Assembly (NCBI GenBank): GCA_003670575.1
Contig: QWRD01000006.1
Location: forward strand, 1 to 64,000
Length of the DNA stretch: 64,000 nt
Direction: 5' to 3'
Source: Chloroflexota bacterium
Lineage (GTDB): Bacteria; Chloroflexota; Dehalococcoidia; UBA2979
In this document: piece after piece, positions 45,303 through 54,286 of the stretch
How the letters are laid out: each line of letters opens with the position of its first letter
Position numbering within the stretch: the stretch's first letter is position 1
Translations under genes and position numbers: made by a program
Notes under the pieces: generated by a model
Told to the model about the DNA's origin: nothing
Database searches by the model: none
The model's input: the letters and a program-made list of their open reading frames with translations, nothing else

Positions 45303-45360
45303 GCGGTGCGGTGCGGTGCGGTGCGGTGCGGTGCGGTGCGGTGCGGTGCGGTGCGGTGCG
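45303..45360. repeat. Pentanucleotide tandem repeat (GCGGT, 11.6 copies)
   Basis: Eleven perfect GCGGT units plus GCG, ending 4 nt before the recJ stop codon. It lies between convergent genes. Such repeats gain and lose units by slippage; here a change would not alter either reading frame. Confidence 0.97.
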
Positions 45361-45364
45361 CCGA

Positions 45365-47074
45365 CTACTGCGCCGGGCGCAGGTCGAGCACCTCCAGTTG
45401 GAGCGTGCCACGCAGGCTGTCGCGACGGAACGTGTAGACGACATCGGCCGCCTCGCCCGCGGGGACAGCGCGTTCCGCTGCGCCGAAGGCGATCGCGCTC
45501 CAGGTCACGCGGCCCTCGCGCAGCTTGAATTGCAGGTGCGTGCCGTTCTTGCCGACGATGCGCGTGTCGATGACCGTGACGCCGCGCGAGAGGAACGTGG
45601 GAGTCGCGTTGCCGATGCCGTGCGGCCCAAGCCGGCCGAGCCACTTCAACACCTCGGTGTTCACATCGCGCAACGGCAGCTCGGCGTCGATATCGATCGT
45701 GGGGACGATGCTCGACGCGTCGAGGTGCAGCGCGGCGTCGGCGAGCAGCACCGCACGCACCTCGTCGAGTCGCGATGCGTCGATGGTGAAGCCGGCCGCC
45801 GCGCGGTGCCCGCCGAAGCGCTTGAACAGCCCGGCGTTACGTCGCAGCAGCGCAGTGATGTCGAACTCCGGGATCGAGCGGCACGACGCCCGTGCTTCGT
45901 CACCGGCGATCTGCGCGACGATCGCCGGACGCTGGTGCTGGTCCGCGAGCCGCGATGCGACCAGCCCGACGATGCCCGATGAGATCGCCTCGGACGCGAC
46001 GAACACCAGCGCCGCCTCACCCTGCTCGTGCGTGAGCGCACTGCCCGCCAGCTCGAACGCCGCTGCGGTCTGATCGCGCCGCTGCTCATTCAGCGAGGCG
46101 AGGCGGGCGGCCAGCGGGCGCGCCTCCTCCTCGGTGGTGGCGAGCATCATGTCCAGCGCGATGCGCGCGTGCTCCATCCGCCCCGCCGCGTTGATGCGTG
46201 GGCCCAGCACCCAGCCGCACGCCTCGGCGTCGACGTCGCGCAGCTCAATGCCCGCCGAGTCCGCCAGCGCCAGCAGCCCCGGCCGCTTGGAGGTGCGCAG
46301 CGCGTCCATGCCGATGCGCACCAGGTCGCGGTTCTCCGCCAGCATCGGTGCCAGGTCGCAGACCGTGCCCAGCGCCACCAGCGCGCGATGCGGCGCGGGG
46401 TCGTACGCCACGCCCAGCCGGTCGTGCAGGTCGTGCACCACCTTGTACGCCACCCCGCAGGCGGCGGGCTCGCTGCCGTACTCGGAGCCGTTGAGCTTCG
46501 GGTTCACGATCGCCAGCGCCTCGGGCAGCTCGTCTGGCACGGTGTGGTGGTCGATCACGATCACGTCCATGCCCAGCGCATTCGCCGCCGCGACCTCGTG
46601 CACCGCCGAGGTGCCACAGTCGGCGGTGACCAGCACGGTCGCGCCACGCGCGTGCAGCGCCTCGATGGCCGCGACGTTGGGGCCGTAGCCCTCGGTGAAG
46701 CGGTCGGGGATGTACGGCAACGGCACCGCGCCGAGCGCGCTCAGCCCCTCGGTGAGGATGGTCGTCGAGGTGACGCCGTCGACATCAAAGTCGCCGAACA
46801 CCGCCACCCGCTCGCCCGCCGTGCAGGCGCGCGCCAGCCGCTCCACCGCGACCTCGAGGTTGGGCATCAGCCGCGGGTCGGTCAGCTCCCCCGGCTCGCC
46901 GAGGTATGCGTGCCCCTCGGCGGTGTCATGCACGTCGCGATGGGAGAGCAGCGTCGAGACCAGCGCAGGCCACGGCGCTCCCGCGAACGCGAGCAGGTCG
47001 GCGGCTCCGCGCACGCGCCACCGCCGCCCCCCCGAACCCTCGAGGATCGTTGCGTCGGCTGAGGTGGTGGTCAT
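45365..47074 (-). CDS. recJ: Single-stranded-DNA-specific exonuclease RecJ
   Basis: 5'-3' exonuclease of recombination and mismatch repair, DHH family. Motifs: GDFDVDGVTS (94-103), ADCGTS (151-156), the DHH triad at 175-177, and the DHHA1 region GPRINAAGRMEHA and FGGHRAAAGFT. A C-terminal OB-like domain is followed by the stop TAG. The 569-residue length is normal. The short GGAG ribosome site supports ATG 47074. Confidence 0.95.
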   Translation of the reverse strand: MTTTSADATILEGSGGRRWRVRGAADLLAFAGAPWPALVSTLLSHRDVHDTAEGHAYLGEPGELTDPRLMPNLEVAVERLARACTAGERVAVFGDFDVDGVTSTTILTEGLSALGAVPLPYIPDRFTEGYGPNVAAIEALHARGATVLVTADCGTSAVHEVAAANALGMDVIVIDHHTVPDELPEALAIVNPKLNGSEYGSEPAACGVAYKVVHDLHDRLGVAYDPAPHRALVALGTVCDLAPMLAENRDLVRIGMDALRTSKRPGLLALADSAGIELRDVDAEACGWVLGPRINAAGRMEHARIALDMMLATTEEEARPLAARLASLNEQRRDQTAAAFELAGSALTHEQGEAALVFVASEAISSGIVGLVASRLADQHQRPAIVAQIAGDEARASCRSIPEFDITALLRRNAGLFKRFGGHRAAAGFTIDASRLDEVRAVLLADAALHLDASSIVPTIDIDAELPLRDVNTEVLKWLGRLGPHGIGNATPTFLSRGVTVIDTRIVGKNGTHLQFKLREGRVTWSAIAFGAAERAVPAGEAADVVYTFRRDSLRGTLQLEVLDLRPAQ

Positions 47075-47203
47075 AGGGCGTTGGCTCCGGGGAGGGGCTG
47101 GTGGGAGTGTATCGCGCGCGGCAGTGGAGCGCGGCTATCCTCGTATCCGCGCCGTGGTTCGCGTGCCGATGCACGTACCAGCGACCAACGAAGACTTCAC
47201 CCA

Positions 47204-48361
47204 ATGCAATTCATCGATCGCTTGGGCATCTCGCGCGCCGACTTCGAGGGGGTCGGTTATCTCCTTCGCGGTGAGGAACAGATCCCTGTGTCCTTCCGGC
47301 TAGTTCAGTTGATTTCCGGCCAGGTGATCTTGGGCACCCGTGGCCACGACATCGTCATGGACGATGAGGGCTGGCAGTTCCACGGCACGCTCTCCGGAGA
47401 CCGAACGGCCACAGTTTCTGTTGAGAACATGGGACAACTTTCTTCGAATAACCGCTGGACGAGCGGCGTCGTGATGAACGAATGCATCTTCGGCTGCAAC
47501 TCGGCACGCCTGATCGCTCCCCTGTATCAGGCTCTCATCGAGCGCGGGATGCCGGCGGTCGCCGATCGCGTTGATTTCGTCCTCTGCAACTACTTTGGCC
47601 GCGCGTCTGCGATTCAAGCTGCGGGACTGCCTATTGTCGTTGCCCCGTTGGTCGGTCGGGACGAGGCCGAAAGGACTTTCGAACGCGTCGGTGGCTTCTT
47701 TGAGACGCACGATGGGAACGTATCTGGCCGAGTGGGCGAGAGGCTGCTCGCCGACTGCGTAGATTCGCTCACCACTGTCCTCTCGCTCGAGTCGGGCAAT
47801 CTCGGGAGCTTCTACCAACTAGACTTCTTTGTGGAGGGGGCGATCCTATTCACCGAGCTACGGAGTCGGCGAACAACGCGGAGAGCGCGGCATCCCCTTG
47901 CTTTTCGTTCGGTACGCTGGGATTGTCAGGAGATGCTCGATCGGTATCTAGGACTCCCGGAGCCTGAAAAAACCCGAATGCGCGGGTGGATTCATCATTA
48001 CCTCGAAGCGTGCAGTTGGGATTCGGTTATCGAGGTGTGTTCGCTGTCGGCAGCGAGCCTTATCGATGCGATCTTGCCAGCCGTCGCGCGTCGATATGTC
48101 GCGGCGGAAGCGTCGTCCGAGATTCCCCCGACGTTACGGGCTGAATTGCTCGAAGCCAGTCGCCTCGTGCTAAGCGACAGGATCGGGGACGCGAACCTAA
48201 GAAACGGAATGCTTTCGCGGATCGAGGGGCTCCTACTGCAACTGGAGCGTGTGCCGCTCCGTCGCGTGTTGTCGAACGTGATGAGCCGGGCTGCGATTGG
48301 TGGGAACGCTGCGTCCCGGCATTCCGCCGCCTACAGGGCAATTCGCGTCCGTAACGAATAG
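47204..48361 (+). CDS. Protein of unknown function with atypical base composition
   Basis: A 385-residue protein I do not recognise. The N-terminal third is beta-rich (GYLLRGEEQIPVSFRLVQL; FHGTLSGDRTATVSVENMG); the middle has CNYFGRASAIQAAGLPIVV and ESGNLGSFYQLDFFVEGAIL; the C-terminal third is helical (RMRGWIHHYLEAC; AELLEASRLVLSDRIG). The overall plan, a beta domain followed by a helical domain with Arg/His pairs, recalls ApeA/HEPN-type accessory proteins only loosely. G+C falls to about 50-60% over several 60-base lines and rare codons such as CTA, TTA and AGA appear, unlike its neighbours, so horizontal gain is likely. Earlier in-frame starts lack support. Confidence 0.65.
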   Translation: MQFIDRLGISRADFEGVGYLLRGEEQIPVSFRLVQLISGQVILGTRGHDIVMDDEGWQFHGTLSGDRTATVSVENMGQLSSNNRWTSGVVMNECIFGCNSARLIAPLYQALIERGMPAVADRVDFVLCNYFGRASAIQAAGLPIVVAPLVGRDEAERTFERVGGFFETHDGNVSGRVGERLLADCVDSLTTVLSLESGNLGSFYQLDFFVEGAILFTELRSRRTTRRARHPLAFRSVRWDCQEMLDRYLGLPEPEKTRMRGWIHHYLEACSWDSVIEVCSLSAASLIDAILPAVARRYVAAEASSEIPPTLRAELLEASRLVLSDRIGDANLRNGMLSRIEGLLLQLERVPLRRVLSNVMSRAAIGGNAASRHSAAYRAIRVRNE

Positions 48362-48500
48362 GTGCACTCGGGGCGCTTGTCGGCGGATCCGGAGACAAGG
48401 AACGCAGAATACGAAAGTCTGGCGTGGGTGGCTGCGGCACTGGTTGCCCGTGCTCTGGGAGTGCAACGTCTCTTCCGAGACGCTTTCGAGCGGAACCCCC

Positions 48501-49757
48501 CTACTCGCCCCACCGCCTGAAAATGAGACTCGAGTTGTGGCCGCCGAAGCCCAGCGAGTTGGACATCGCGTACTCGATGGCGAGGTCGCGAGGGCCCTCC
48601 GGGACGTAGTCGAGGTCGCAGTCCGGGTCGGGGACGATGAGGTTGCGCGTCGGGTGGATGCGCTGGTCGCGCAGCGATAGCACCGTCACGCCCGCCTCGA
48701 TGCCGCCGCACGCGCCGAGGCTGTGCCCGACCATCGACTTCGTCGACGACATCGGGATGCCGCGCGCCGCCTCGCCGAACACCGCCTTCACCGACATCGT
48801 CTCGAACTTGTCGTTCAGTGGCGTGCTGGTGCCGTGCGGGTTGATGTAGTTGATTGCGCTGGCGGCGATGCCCGCCTTGCGCAGGGCGATCTGCATCGCG
48901 CGCGCCGCGCCCTCGCCGTTCTCGGAGGGCTGCGTGACGTGGAACGCGTCCGCCGACTGCCCGTAGGACATGAACTCCGCGAGGATCGTCGCGCCGCGCG
49001 CCTGCGCGAACTCCAGGTCCTCCAGCACGAGGGTGGCCGCACCCTCGGCGAGTACGAAGCCGTCGCGATGCAGGTCGTACGGCCGGCTCGCGTGCTCCGG
49101 GTCGTTGTTGCGCTTCGTCGAGAGCGCGCGCGACGCGGCGAAGGAGGCGAGCCCCATGCGCGTGATCGCCGACTCCGCGCCGCCGGCCAGCATCGCCACC
49201 GCGTCGCCGCGGCGGATCACCTCGAGGGCGGTGCCCAGCGCGTCCGCGCCGGAGGCGCACGCCGAGACCGTGTTGTAGTTGGGCCCGCGCGCGCCGAACT
49301 GGATCGAGACCTGCCCGGCCGCCATGTCCGAGATGAACATCGGCACCAGAAACGGCGAGATGCGGTCCGGGCCTTTCTCGAACAGCGTGTGGAACTGCTC
49401 CTCCAGCGTGGTGAGCCCGCCGATCCCGGCGCCGATCATCACGCCCACCTGGTCGGCGTTCGCTGCCACGTCGAGGCCGGAGTGCGCCAGCGCCTCGGCG
49501 GTCGCGGCGACGGCCAGTTGCACGAAGCGGTCCATGCGCCGCGCGTCCTTGCGGTCGATGAAGTTCAGCGGGTCGAACCCCTGAACCTCACCCGCGATGC
49601 GCGAGGCGAGGCCATCCGTGTCGCATAGCGTCACCGGCACGATGCCGTTCTTGCCGGCCAGCAGCGCCGCCCACGTCTCCTCGCGCGTGTTCCCGACGGC
49701 CGTCACAAGGCCGACCCCCGTCACCACGACGCGTCGCGGCTCATAGGCAGTAGTCAT
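48501..49757 (-). CDS. fabF: Beta-ketoacyl-ACP synthase II (first of two)
   Basis: Fatty-acid chain elongation enzyme. The 418-residue protein has the complete Cys-His-His triad: C167 in NTVSACASGAD, His in NPHGTSTPLNDK and His in MVGHSLGACGG. The start overlaps the stop of the second synthase by one base (TAATG), so they are co-translated. Confidence 0.93.
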   Translation of the reverse strand: MTTAYEPRRVVVTGVGLVTAVGNTREETWAALLAGKNGIVPVTLCDTDGLASRIAGEVQGFDPLNFIDRKDARRMDRFVQLAVAATAEALAHSGLDVAANADQVGVMIGAGIGGLTTLEEQFHTLFEKGPDRISPFLVPMFISDMAAGQVSIQFGARGPNYNTVSACASGADALGTALEVIRRGDAVAMLAGGAESAITRMGLASFAASRALSTKRNNDPEHASRPYDLHRDGFVLAEGAATLVLEDLEFAQARGATILAEFMSYGQSADAFHVTQPSENGEGAARAMQIALRKAGIAASAINYINPHGTSTPLNDKFETMSVKAVFGEAARGIPMSSTKSMVGHSLGACGGIEAGVTVLSLRDQRIHPTRNLIVPDPDCDLDYVPEGPRDLAIEYAMSNSLGFGGHNSSLIFRRWGE

Positions 49758-50995
49758 TACGCACCCTCCCAGCGTCCGAAGATGATCGAGGAGTTGTGCC
49801 CGCCGAGCCCCACCGAGGTGCTCATCGCGTTTCGGATGGTCGCGTGTCGCGCCTCGTTGGGCACGTAATCAAGGTCGCAGTCCGGGTCGGGCGTGGTGTA
49901 GTTGATGGTGGGTGGCACCACCTGGTAGTGGCAGGTGAGGGCGGCCACGGCGCCCTCGACGGCTCCCGCGGCGCCCATCATGTGACCGGTCATCGACTTC
50001 GTCGACGACACCAACAGTCGTGCCGCGTGATCGCCAAACACCGAGTGCAGGGCGTGCGTCTCCACTCGGTCGTTGAGCGGGGTGCCGGTGCCGTGCGCAT
50101 TGACATAATCGATGGCGTCAGGTGCGAGGTCGGCGCGGCGGAGGGAACGCTGAATCGCGCCCGCGATGCCGCGGCCATCCTCGGCGGCGGCAACCATATC
50201 GAACGCGTCGTTGGAGGTGCCCGCGCCCTTCCACTCGGCGTAGATGCGCGCCCCGCGAGCGAGCGCGTGCTCCAATTCCTCGAGGATCAGGATGCCGGCG
50301 CCCTCGGAGATGACGAAGCCGTTGCGGTCCTTGTCGAACGGGCGGGACGCTTGTGTCGGGTCGGCGTGCTCCGCCAGGGCGCGCATGGCGTGGAAGCCCG
50401 CGTAGTAGATCGGGCGCAGTGGCGCCTCGAAGCCACCGCCAATCATCACATCGGCGTCGCCGCGCGCGATGACCTCGGCACACTCGCCGAGGGCCGCGCC
50501 GCCGGTCGCGCAGGCAGCGGTGATCGCGAAGTTCGGGCCGCGCACGCCCAGCGTGATCGCCACCAGACCGGTGGCGGTGTCGGGCAGCATGCTGGTGACC
50601 ATGAACGGGCTGACCCGGCGTGGGCCCTTCTCATCGAACAGTCGCTGATTCTCGATCAGCAGGTGTGCGCCGCCCATGCCGGTGCCGAGGACGCAGCCGA
50701 TGCTGTCCGGCGGCAGCGACGAGACATCGAGTTGCGAGTCGTCGACGGCGAGACGCGTCGCGGCCAGTGCCAGCGCCGACGAGCGGTCGATGCGGCGCAG
50801 CAGCTTTGCATCGACAAAGCGCTCCGGTTCGAACCCGCGCACCTCGCCGGCAATCGGGAACTCGTACATCGACGCGTCGAAGTTCGTGACGTAGCCGATG
50901 CCAGAGCGCCCCGCGACCAGGCCATCCCACGTCGAGGCGGTGTCGTTGCCGAGCGGCGTGATCAGCCCGATGCCGGTGACGACGACGCGACGCAT
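49757..50995 (-). CDS. fabF: Beta-ketoacyl-ACP synthase II (second of two)
   Basis: A 412-residue paralogue of the neighbouring synthase with its own intact triad: C162 in ITAACATGGAA, His in NAHGTGTPLNDR and His in MTGHMMGAAGA. The two proteins differ clearly along their length, so this is an old duplication. A heteromeric or specialised (unsaturated or cold-range) role is possible. It begins 3 nt after fabD ends. Confidence 0.93.
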   Translation of the reverse strand: MRRVVVTGIGLITPLGNDTASTWDGLVAGRSGIGYVTNFDASMYEFPIAGEVRGFEPERFVDAKLLRRIDRSSALALAATRLAVDDSQLDVSSLPPDSIGCVLGTGMGGAHLLIENQRLFDEKGPRRVSPFMVTSMLPDTATGLVAITLGVRGPNFAITAACATGGAALGECAEVIARGDADVMIGGGFEAPLRPIYYAGFHAMRALAEHADPTQASRPFDKDRNGFVISEGAGILILEELEHALARGARIYAEWKGAGTSNDAFDMVAAAEDGRGIAGAIQRSLRRADLAPDAIDYVNAHGTGTPLNDRVETHALHSVFGDHAARLLVSSTKSMTGHMMGAAGAVEGAVAALTCHYQVVPPTINYTTPDPDCDLDYVPNEARHATIRNAMSTSVGLGGHNSSIIFGRWEGA

Positions 50996-50998
50996 GGG

Positions 50999-52015
50999 CT
51001 AGCGCGCCAGTTCCGCTGGCAGGATGGAGATCGGGATCGGCTCCACCTCGGCATCGTCGAGGGAGACCGTGATCAGGCTGTCTGAGATGCGCTTCACCAT
51101 CCGCGCGAGCACGTGCCCCGGGCCGACCTCGACGAAGGTGTCCACGCCCTCGCGGCACATGCGGCGGACATTGTCCGCCCAGTACACCGGCGAGCAGAGC
51201 TGCTGCTCGAACTCCAATCGCAGCTCGGCGCCGGTGCGCAGGAGCTCCGAGCTGCGATTGGAGACGATGGGGCGTTGCGGATCCGCGATGGGAACTTCGT
51301 GGATCATCTGGGCGAACGCCTGCGCCTGATCCACATGCAGCGGCGTGTGGGAGGAGACCTTCACCTTCAACTGGATGACCTTGCCCTGCTGAGCGCGGGC
51401 TCGTTCCATCCCGCGCTCAAGCGCAGCCAGGTCGCCGCTGATCACGGTCTGGTTGTCCAGGTTGTAGTTCGCCACGTCCACACGGTCCGCCGGCGACAAG
51501 GTCGCGTCCACGCAGATCGCGCGCACCGCCTCCGCGTCGAGACCGATGATCGAGGCCATGCCGACTGGTCGCGCGCTGTTGAAGCTGCTCATCAGCTTCG
51601 AACGCTCCAGCACCATGAACAGGGCATCGCGGAAGGTGAGCGCCTCGGCGGCGACGGCGGCGCTGAACAGCCCGAGCGAGTGCCCGCCGAACAGGCGTGG
51701 CCGCACGCGCTGGCCGACCTCGTGCAACTTCTCGCGCATCGCTGCGATGATCGCGATCGAAGTGGTGACGACGGCGGGCTGTGTGTAGGTAGTCTCCGCC
51801 AGCGAGTCCGCGTCCCCCTCGAAGCAGATCGCCGCGATGTCGAGGTGGGTGTACTCGCTCGCCTCGGCGAACACCTCGCGCGCCGCGCCCGAGTGCTCGA
51901 AGACACGACGGCCCATGCCGGGAGCCTGCGAACCCTGGCCAGGGAACAGCAACGCGAGCGGATCCGTGTCCGGCTCGTCGGTGGGAGCAGTGCCGGTGGT
52001 GGGAGTGTCTGTCAC
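50999..52015 (-). CDS. fabD: Malonyl-CoA:ACP transacylase
   Basis: Loads malonyl groups onto acyl carrier protein. Motifs: LLFPGQGSQ, the nucleophile Ser in GGHSLGLFSA and the later VSSHTPLH with the catalytic His. GTG 52015 has GGAGG eight nt upstream; ATG 52030 is an alternative that would place the ribosome site inside the gene. 338 residues, with a 15-residue acidic N-terminal extension. acpP, fabG and fabH are not in the window. Confidence 0.94.
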   Translation of the reverse strand: MTDTPTTGTAPTDEPDTDPLALLFPGQGSQAPGMGRRVFEHSGAAREVFAEASEYTHLDIAAICFEGDADSLAETTYTQPAVVTTSIAIIAAMREKLHEVGQRVRPRLFGGHSLGLFSAAVAAEALTFRDALFMVLERSKLMSSFNSARPVGMASIIGLDAEAVRAICVDATLSPADRVDVANYNLDNQTVISGDLAALERGMERARAQQGKVIQLKVKVSSHTPLHVDQAQAFAQMIHEVPIADPQRPIVSNRSSELLRTGAELRLEFEQQLCSPVYWADNVRRMCREGVDTFVEVGPGHVLARMVKRISDSLITVSLDDAEVEPIPISILPAELAR

Positions 52016-52148
52016 GCCCCGAACCTCCATCGGACGGTGCGCGCGCGGGAAATCACGTCAACGGCAGGGCCAACCCACCGCCAGAACTTCAGGCGCCGCG
52101 CGAACCTGTCGCGTGAGGTGATGGTATCAGAGCAGTCGAGTACACGCG

Positions 52149-53741
52149 TTAATCTCCATCTAACGCACGGCGCACTGTCGGCAGCACGGATAGCAGGTCC
52201 TGGGCGAGCCCCGCGGCGGCGCCGCGCTCCTGCGCGACCTGTGCTCCGCACTCCGCGTGCACATACACCGCCGCCGAGGCTGCCTCGAACGGATCGAGGC
52301 CTTGGGCGATGAATCCGACGATCAGGCCAGCCAGCACATCACCGGTGCCGCCCGTCGCCAGCATCGGATTCGCGATGGGGGAGACGCGCGCCCGACCGTC
52401 CGGCGCGGCCACGATGGTGCCCGCACCCTTCAGCACGACGGTGCTTCGTGTGGCGCGCGCGTACTCCACCGCGCGATCGAGGCGGTGAGCCTGCACCTCG
52501 GCGACGGTGCAGCGCAGCAGACGAGCCATCTCGCCGGGGTGGGGGGTGAGCACGCGGGGCACGGCGGACCAGTCCGGCCACCCGCCCTGACCGCCGGTGG
52601 CGGGATGCCCAGCAAGTACGTTCAGCGCGTCCGCGTCCAGCACCACCGCGCGCAACCCATCGATGCCGTCCAGGCCGGCCAGCAGTGAGCGGACGAACTC
52701 CTCGGTCGCGACGGTGTGCTCCAACCCCGGTCCGACCAGCAGCGCGTCTGTCCCGGGCAGCGCACGCAGCAACACGCGGGCAGCCTCGGCGCCGCGCATC
52801 GCGCCAGCCGCCGAGGGCAGCGGCTCGTGAATCGCGTCGGGGAACGAGGGGGCGACCAGCGGTTGCACAACATCGGGCAACGCGAGTGCGGTCAGGCCCG
52901 CGCCGCTGCGCGCGCACGCCTCGGCGGCCAGTCGCGGGGCGCCGGGATAGCGCAGCGAACCTGCGGCGATCGTCGCGCGCCCGAAGGTTCCCTTGTGCGC
53001 TCCGAGGGGGCGCGGGGGCGCGGCGAGTCGTGTCGTGCGCGCGTCGATCTCTTCGTACGGCAGGTCAGCGGAGAGCGCGGCCGGGATGCCGATGTCGATC
53101 GGGATGATCTCGCCACACAACTCACGGGCGGGGAGTTGGTACAGCCCGACCTTCACGTGCCCGAAGCAGACCGTCATGTCTGCGCGTACCGTGTGCGGGT
53201 CGGCCGTGCCGGTATCGGCGTCGACGCCGCTCGGCAGGTCGAGCGCGATCACGGTCAGCGGCCCGCCCGGCTTCGACACGCGTTCCTGCGCCTCACGCAC
53301 GCGGTCGAGTACCGCGGCGAAATCGCCCTCGATGGCACGTCCGCCGCCGGTGCCAAGCACCGCATCCAGTACGCAACTCGCCTCGCGCAGCATCGCGTCC
53401 AGTTGTTCGAAGTCGGGGTCCCCGGCGGCCGTCGATGCGGGCACGCCCAGTTCGCGTCCCTCGCGCCAGACCGGGTCATCGTCGGCGCGTGGGCGCAGCA
53501 GGTAGAGGTGGACGGTCGCGCCCATCTCGTGCAGGTGCCGAGCGGCGACGATGCCATCGCCGCCGTTGTTGCCGGGGCCGGCGAGCACCAGCACCGGTCG
53601 CTGGTCGCTCTGATTGACCACCATCCAGGCTTCTTGCCCCGCGGACACTCCCGCGCGCTCCATCAGCGTCGCGGTCGAGATGCCGGTCGCCTCGGTGGCC
53701 GCCTCCAGCGCGCGCATCTGCGCCACCGTCACGAGCTTCAT
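52149..53741 (-). CDS. nnr: Bifunctional NAD(P)H-hydrate repair enzyme (epimerase and dehydratase)
   Basis: Repairs hydrated NADH and NADPH. Residues about 1-220 are the epimerase (NnrE: AGPGNNGGDGIVAARHL; DLPSGVDADTG). Residues about 235-525 are the ADP/ATP-dependent dehydratase (NnrD: HKGTFGRATIAAGS; LTPHPGEMARLL; MLATGGTGDVLAG). The 530-residue fused form is common in bacteria. It lies between acpS and fabD on the same strand. Confidence 0.95.
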   Translation of the reverse strand: MKLVTVAQMRALEAATEATGISTATLMERAGVSAGQEAWMVVNQSDQRPVLVLAGPGNNGGDGIVAARHLHEMGATVHLYLLRPRADDDPVWREGRELGVPASTAAGDPDFEQLDAMLREASCVLDAVLGTGGGRAIEGDFAAVLDRVREAQERVSKPGGPLTVIALDLPSGVDADTGTADPHTVRADMTVCFGHVKVGLYQLPARELCGEIIPIDIGIPAALSADLPYEEIDARTTRLAAPPRPLGAHKGTFGRATIAAGSLRYPGAPRLAAEACARSGAGLTALALPDVVQPLVAPSFPDAIHEPLPSAAGAMRGAEAARVLLRALPGTDALLVGPGLEHTVATEEFVRSLLAGLDGIDGLRAVVLDADALNVLAGHPATGGQGGWPDWSAVPRVLTPHPGEMARLLRCTVAEVQAHRLDRAVEYARATRSTVVLKGAGTIVAAPDGRARVSPIANPMLATGGTGDVLAGLIVGFIAQGLDPFEAASAAVYVHAECGAQVAQERGAAAGLAQDLLSVLPTVRRALDGD

Positions 53742-53802
53742 CGGAACCTCACGGCGCGAACACCGAGGCCGCGCCCAATAGAGGCCGCTGGCGGCCCGGC
53801 CC

Positions 53803-54246
53803 TCATGCGAGCAGCCCGCGTTCGCGCAGACGGGCGACGAGGCGCTCCCGGGCGGCGGCGGGATCCTGCTCGAGGATCTGCTGCGTGCACACCACGACCG
53901 CGATCGACATGTCCGCGAGATGGCTCAGCGAGATATCGATCGCTTCGAGGCCAATCGTGCCCGCGCGTTCCAGAGCGCCGCCGTAGAGGTAGACCAGCGG
54001 CTTGCCTCGGCGGTCCGGCAGCACCTCGATCTCACGCCAGCCGACGGAGCGCGCCCCGGTGCCGAGCGCCTTCATCACGGCCTCTTTGGCGGCGAAGCGG
54101 GCTGCGAGCTCCTGCACGCGTCCGCGGCAGAACGCGACTTCCTCCGGTGTGAAGACGCGCGAGAGGAACCGCTCCGGGTGCTTCTCCAGCACCTCGCGGA
54201 CGCGGGTGGTCTCGATCATGTCGACGCCAACGGCATGGGTACTCAC
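53803..54246 (-). CDS. acpS: Holo-[acyl-carrier-protein] synthase
   Basis: Attaches 4'-phosphopantetheine to acyl carrier protein. From GTG 54246 the product is 147 residues: [10 protein letters not shown] at the N-terminus with the metal Asp, [23 protein letters not shown] with the metal Glu, and [16 protein letters not shown]. The last 25 residues are an extra Arg-rich helix. It is divergent from folD with a 40-nt gap. Confidence 0.94.
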   Translation of the reverse strand: MSTHAVGVDMIETTRVREVLEKHPERFLSRVFTPEEVAFCRGRVQELAARFAAKEAVMKALGTGARSVGWREIEVLPDRRGKPLVYLYGGALERAGTIGLEAIDISLSHLADMSIAVVVCTQQILEQDPAAARERLVARLRERGLLA

Positions 54247-54254
54247 GGGCCGCG

Positions 54255-54260
54255 ATTCTA
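54255..54260 (-). promoter_or_regulatory. -10-like box TAGAAT close to the acpS start
   Basis: On the minus strand TAGAAT ends 8 nt before the GTG at 54246. With folD starting at 54287 on the other strand, the 40-nt gap leaves no room for long 5' leaders. Confidence 0.5.
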
Positions 54261-54274
54261 GCACGCGCCCGTGC

Positions 54275-54280
54275 CATACT
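54275..54280 (+). promoter_or_regulatory. -10-like box CATACT close to the folD start
   Basis: CATACT ends 6 nt before GTG 54287. No ribosome site is present, so leaderless transcription is likely. Confidence 0.45.
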
Positions 54281-54286
54281 CCCCGC

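Noticed and set aside
45303-45360. Regular repeats considered as a CRISPR array
   Set aside because: The units are 5 nt with no spacers; this is a simple tandem repeat.
43224-45644. An 806-codon open frame on the minus strand across ribF, tyrS and recJ
   Set aside because: It is antisense to tyrS and includes translated tandem repeats (HRTAP units); no motif supports it.
52716-54152. A 478-codon plus-strand frame across nnr and acpS
   Set aside because: It is antisense to two genes with clear motifs and has the Arg/Ala/Gly-rich composition of a reverse frame.
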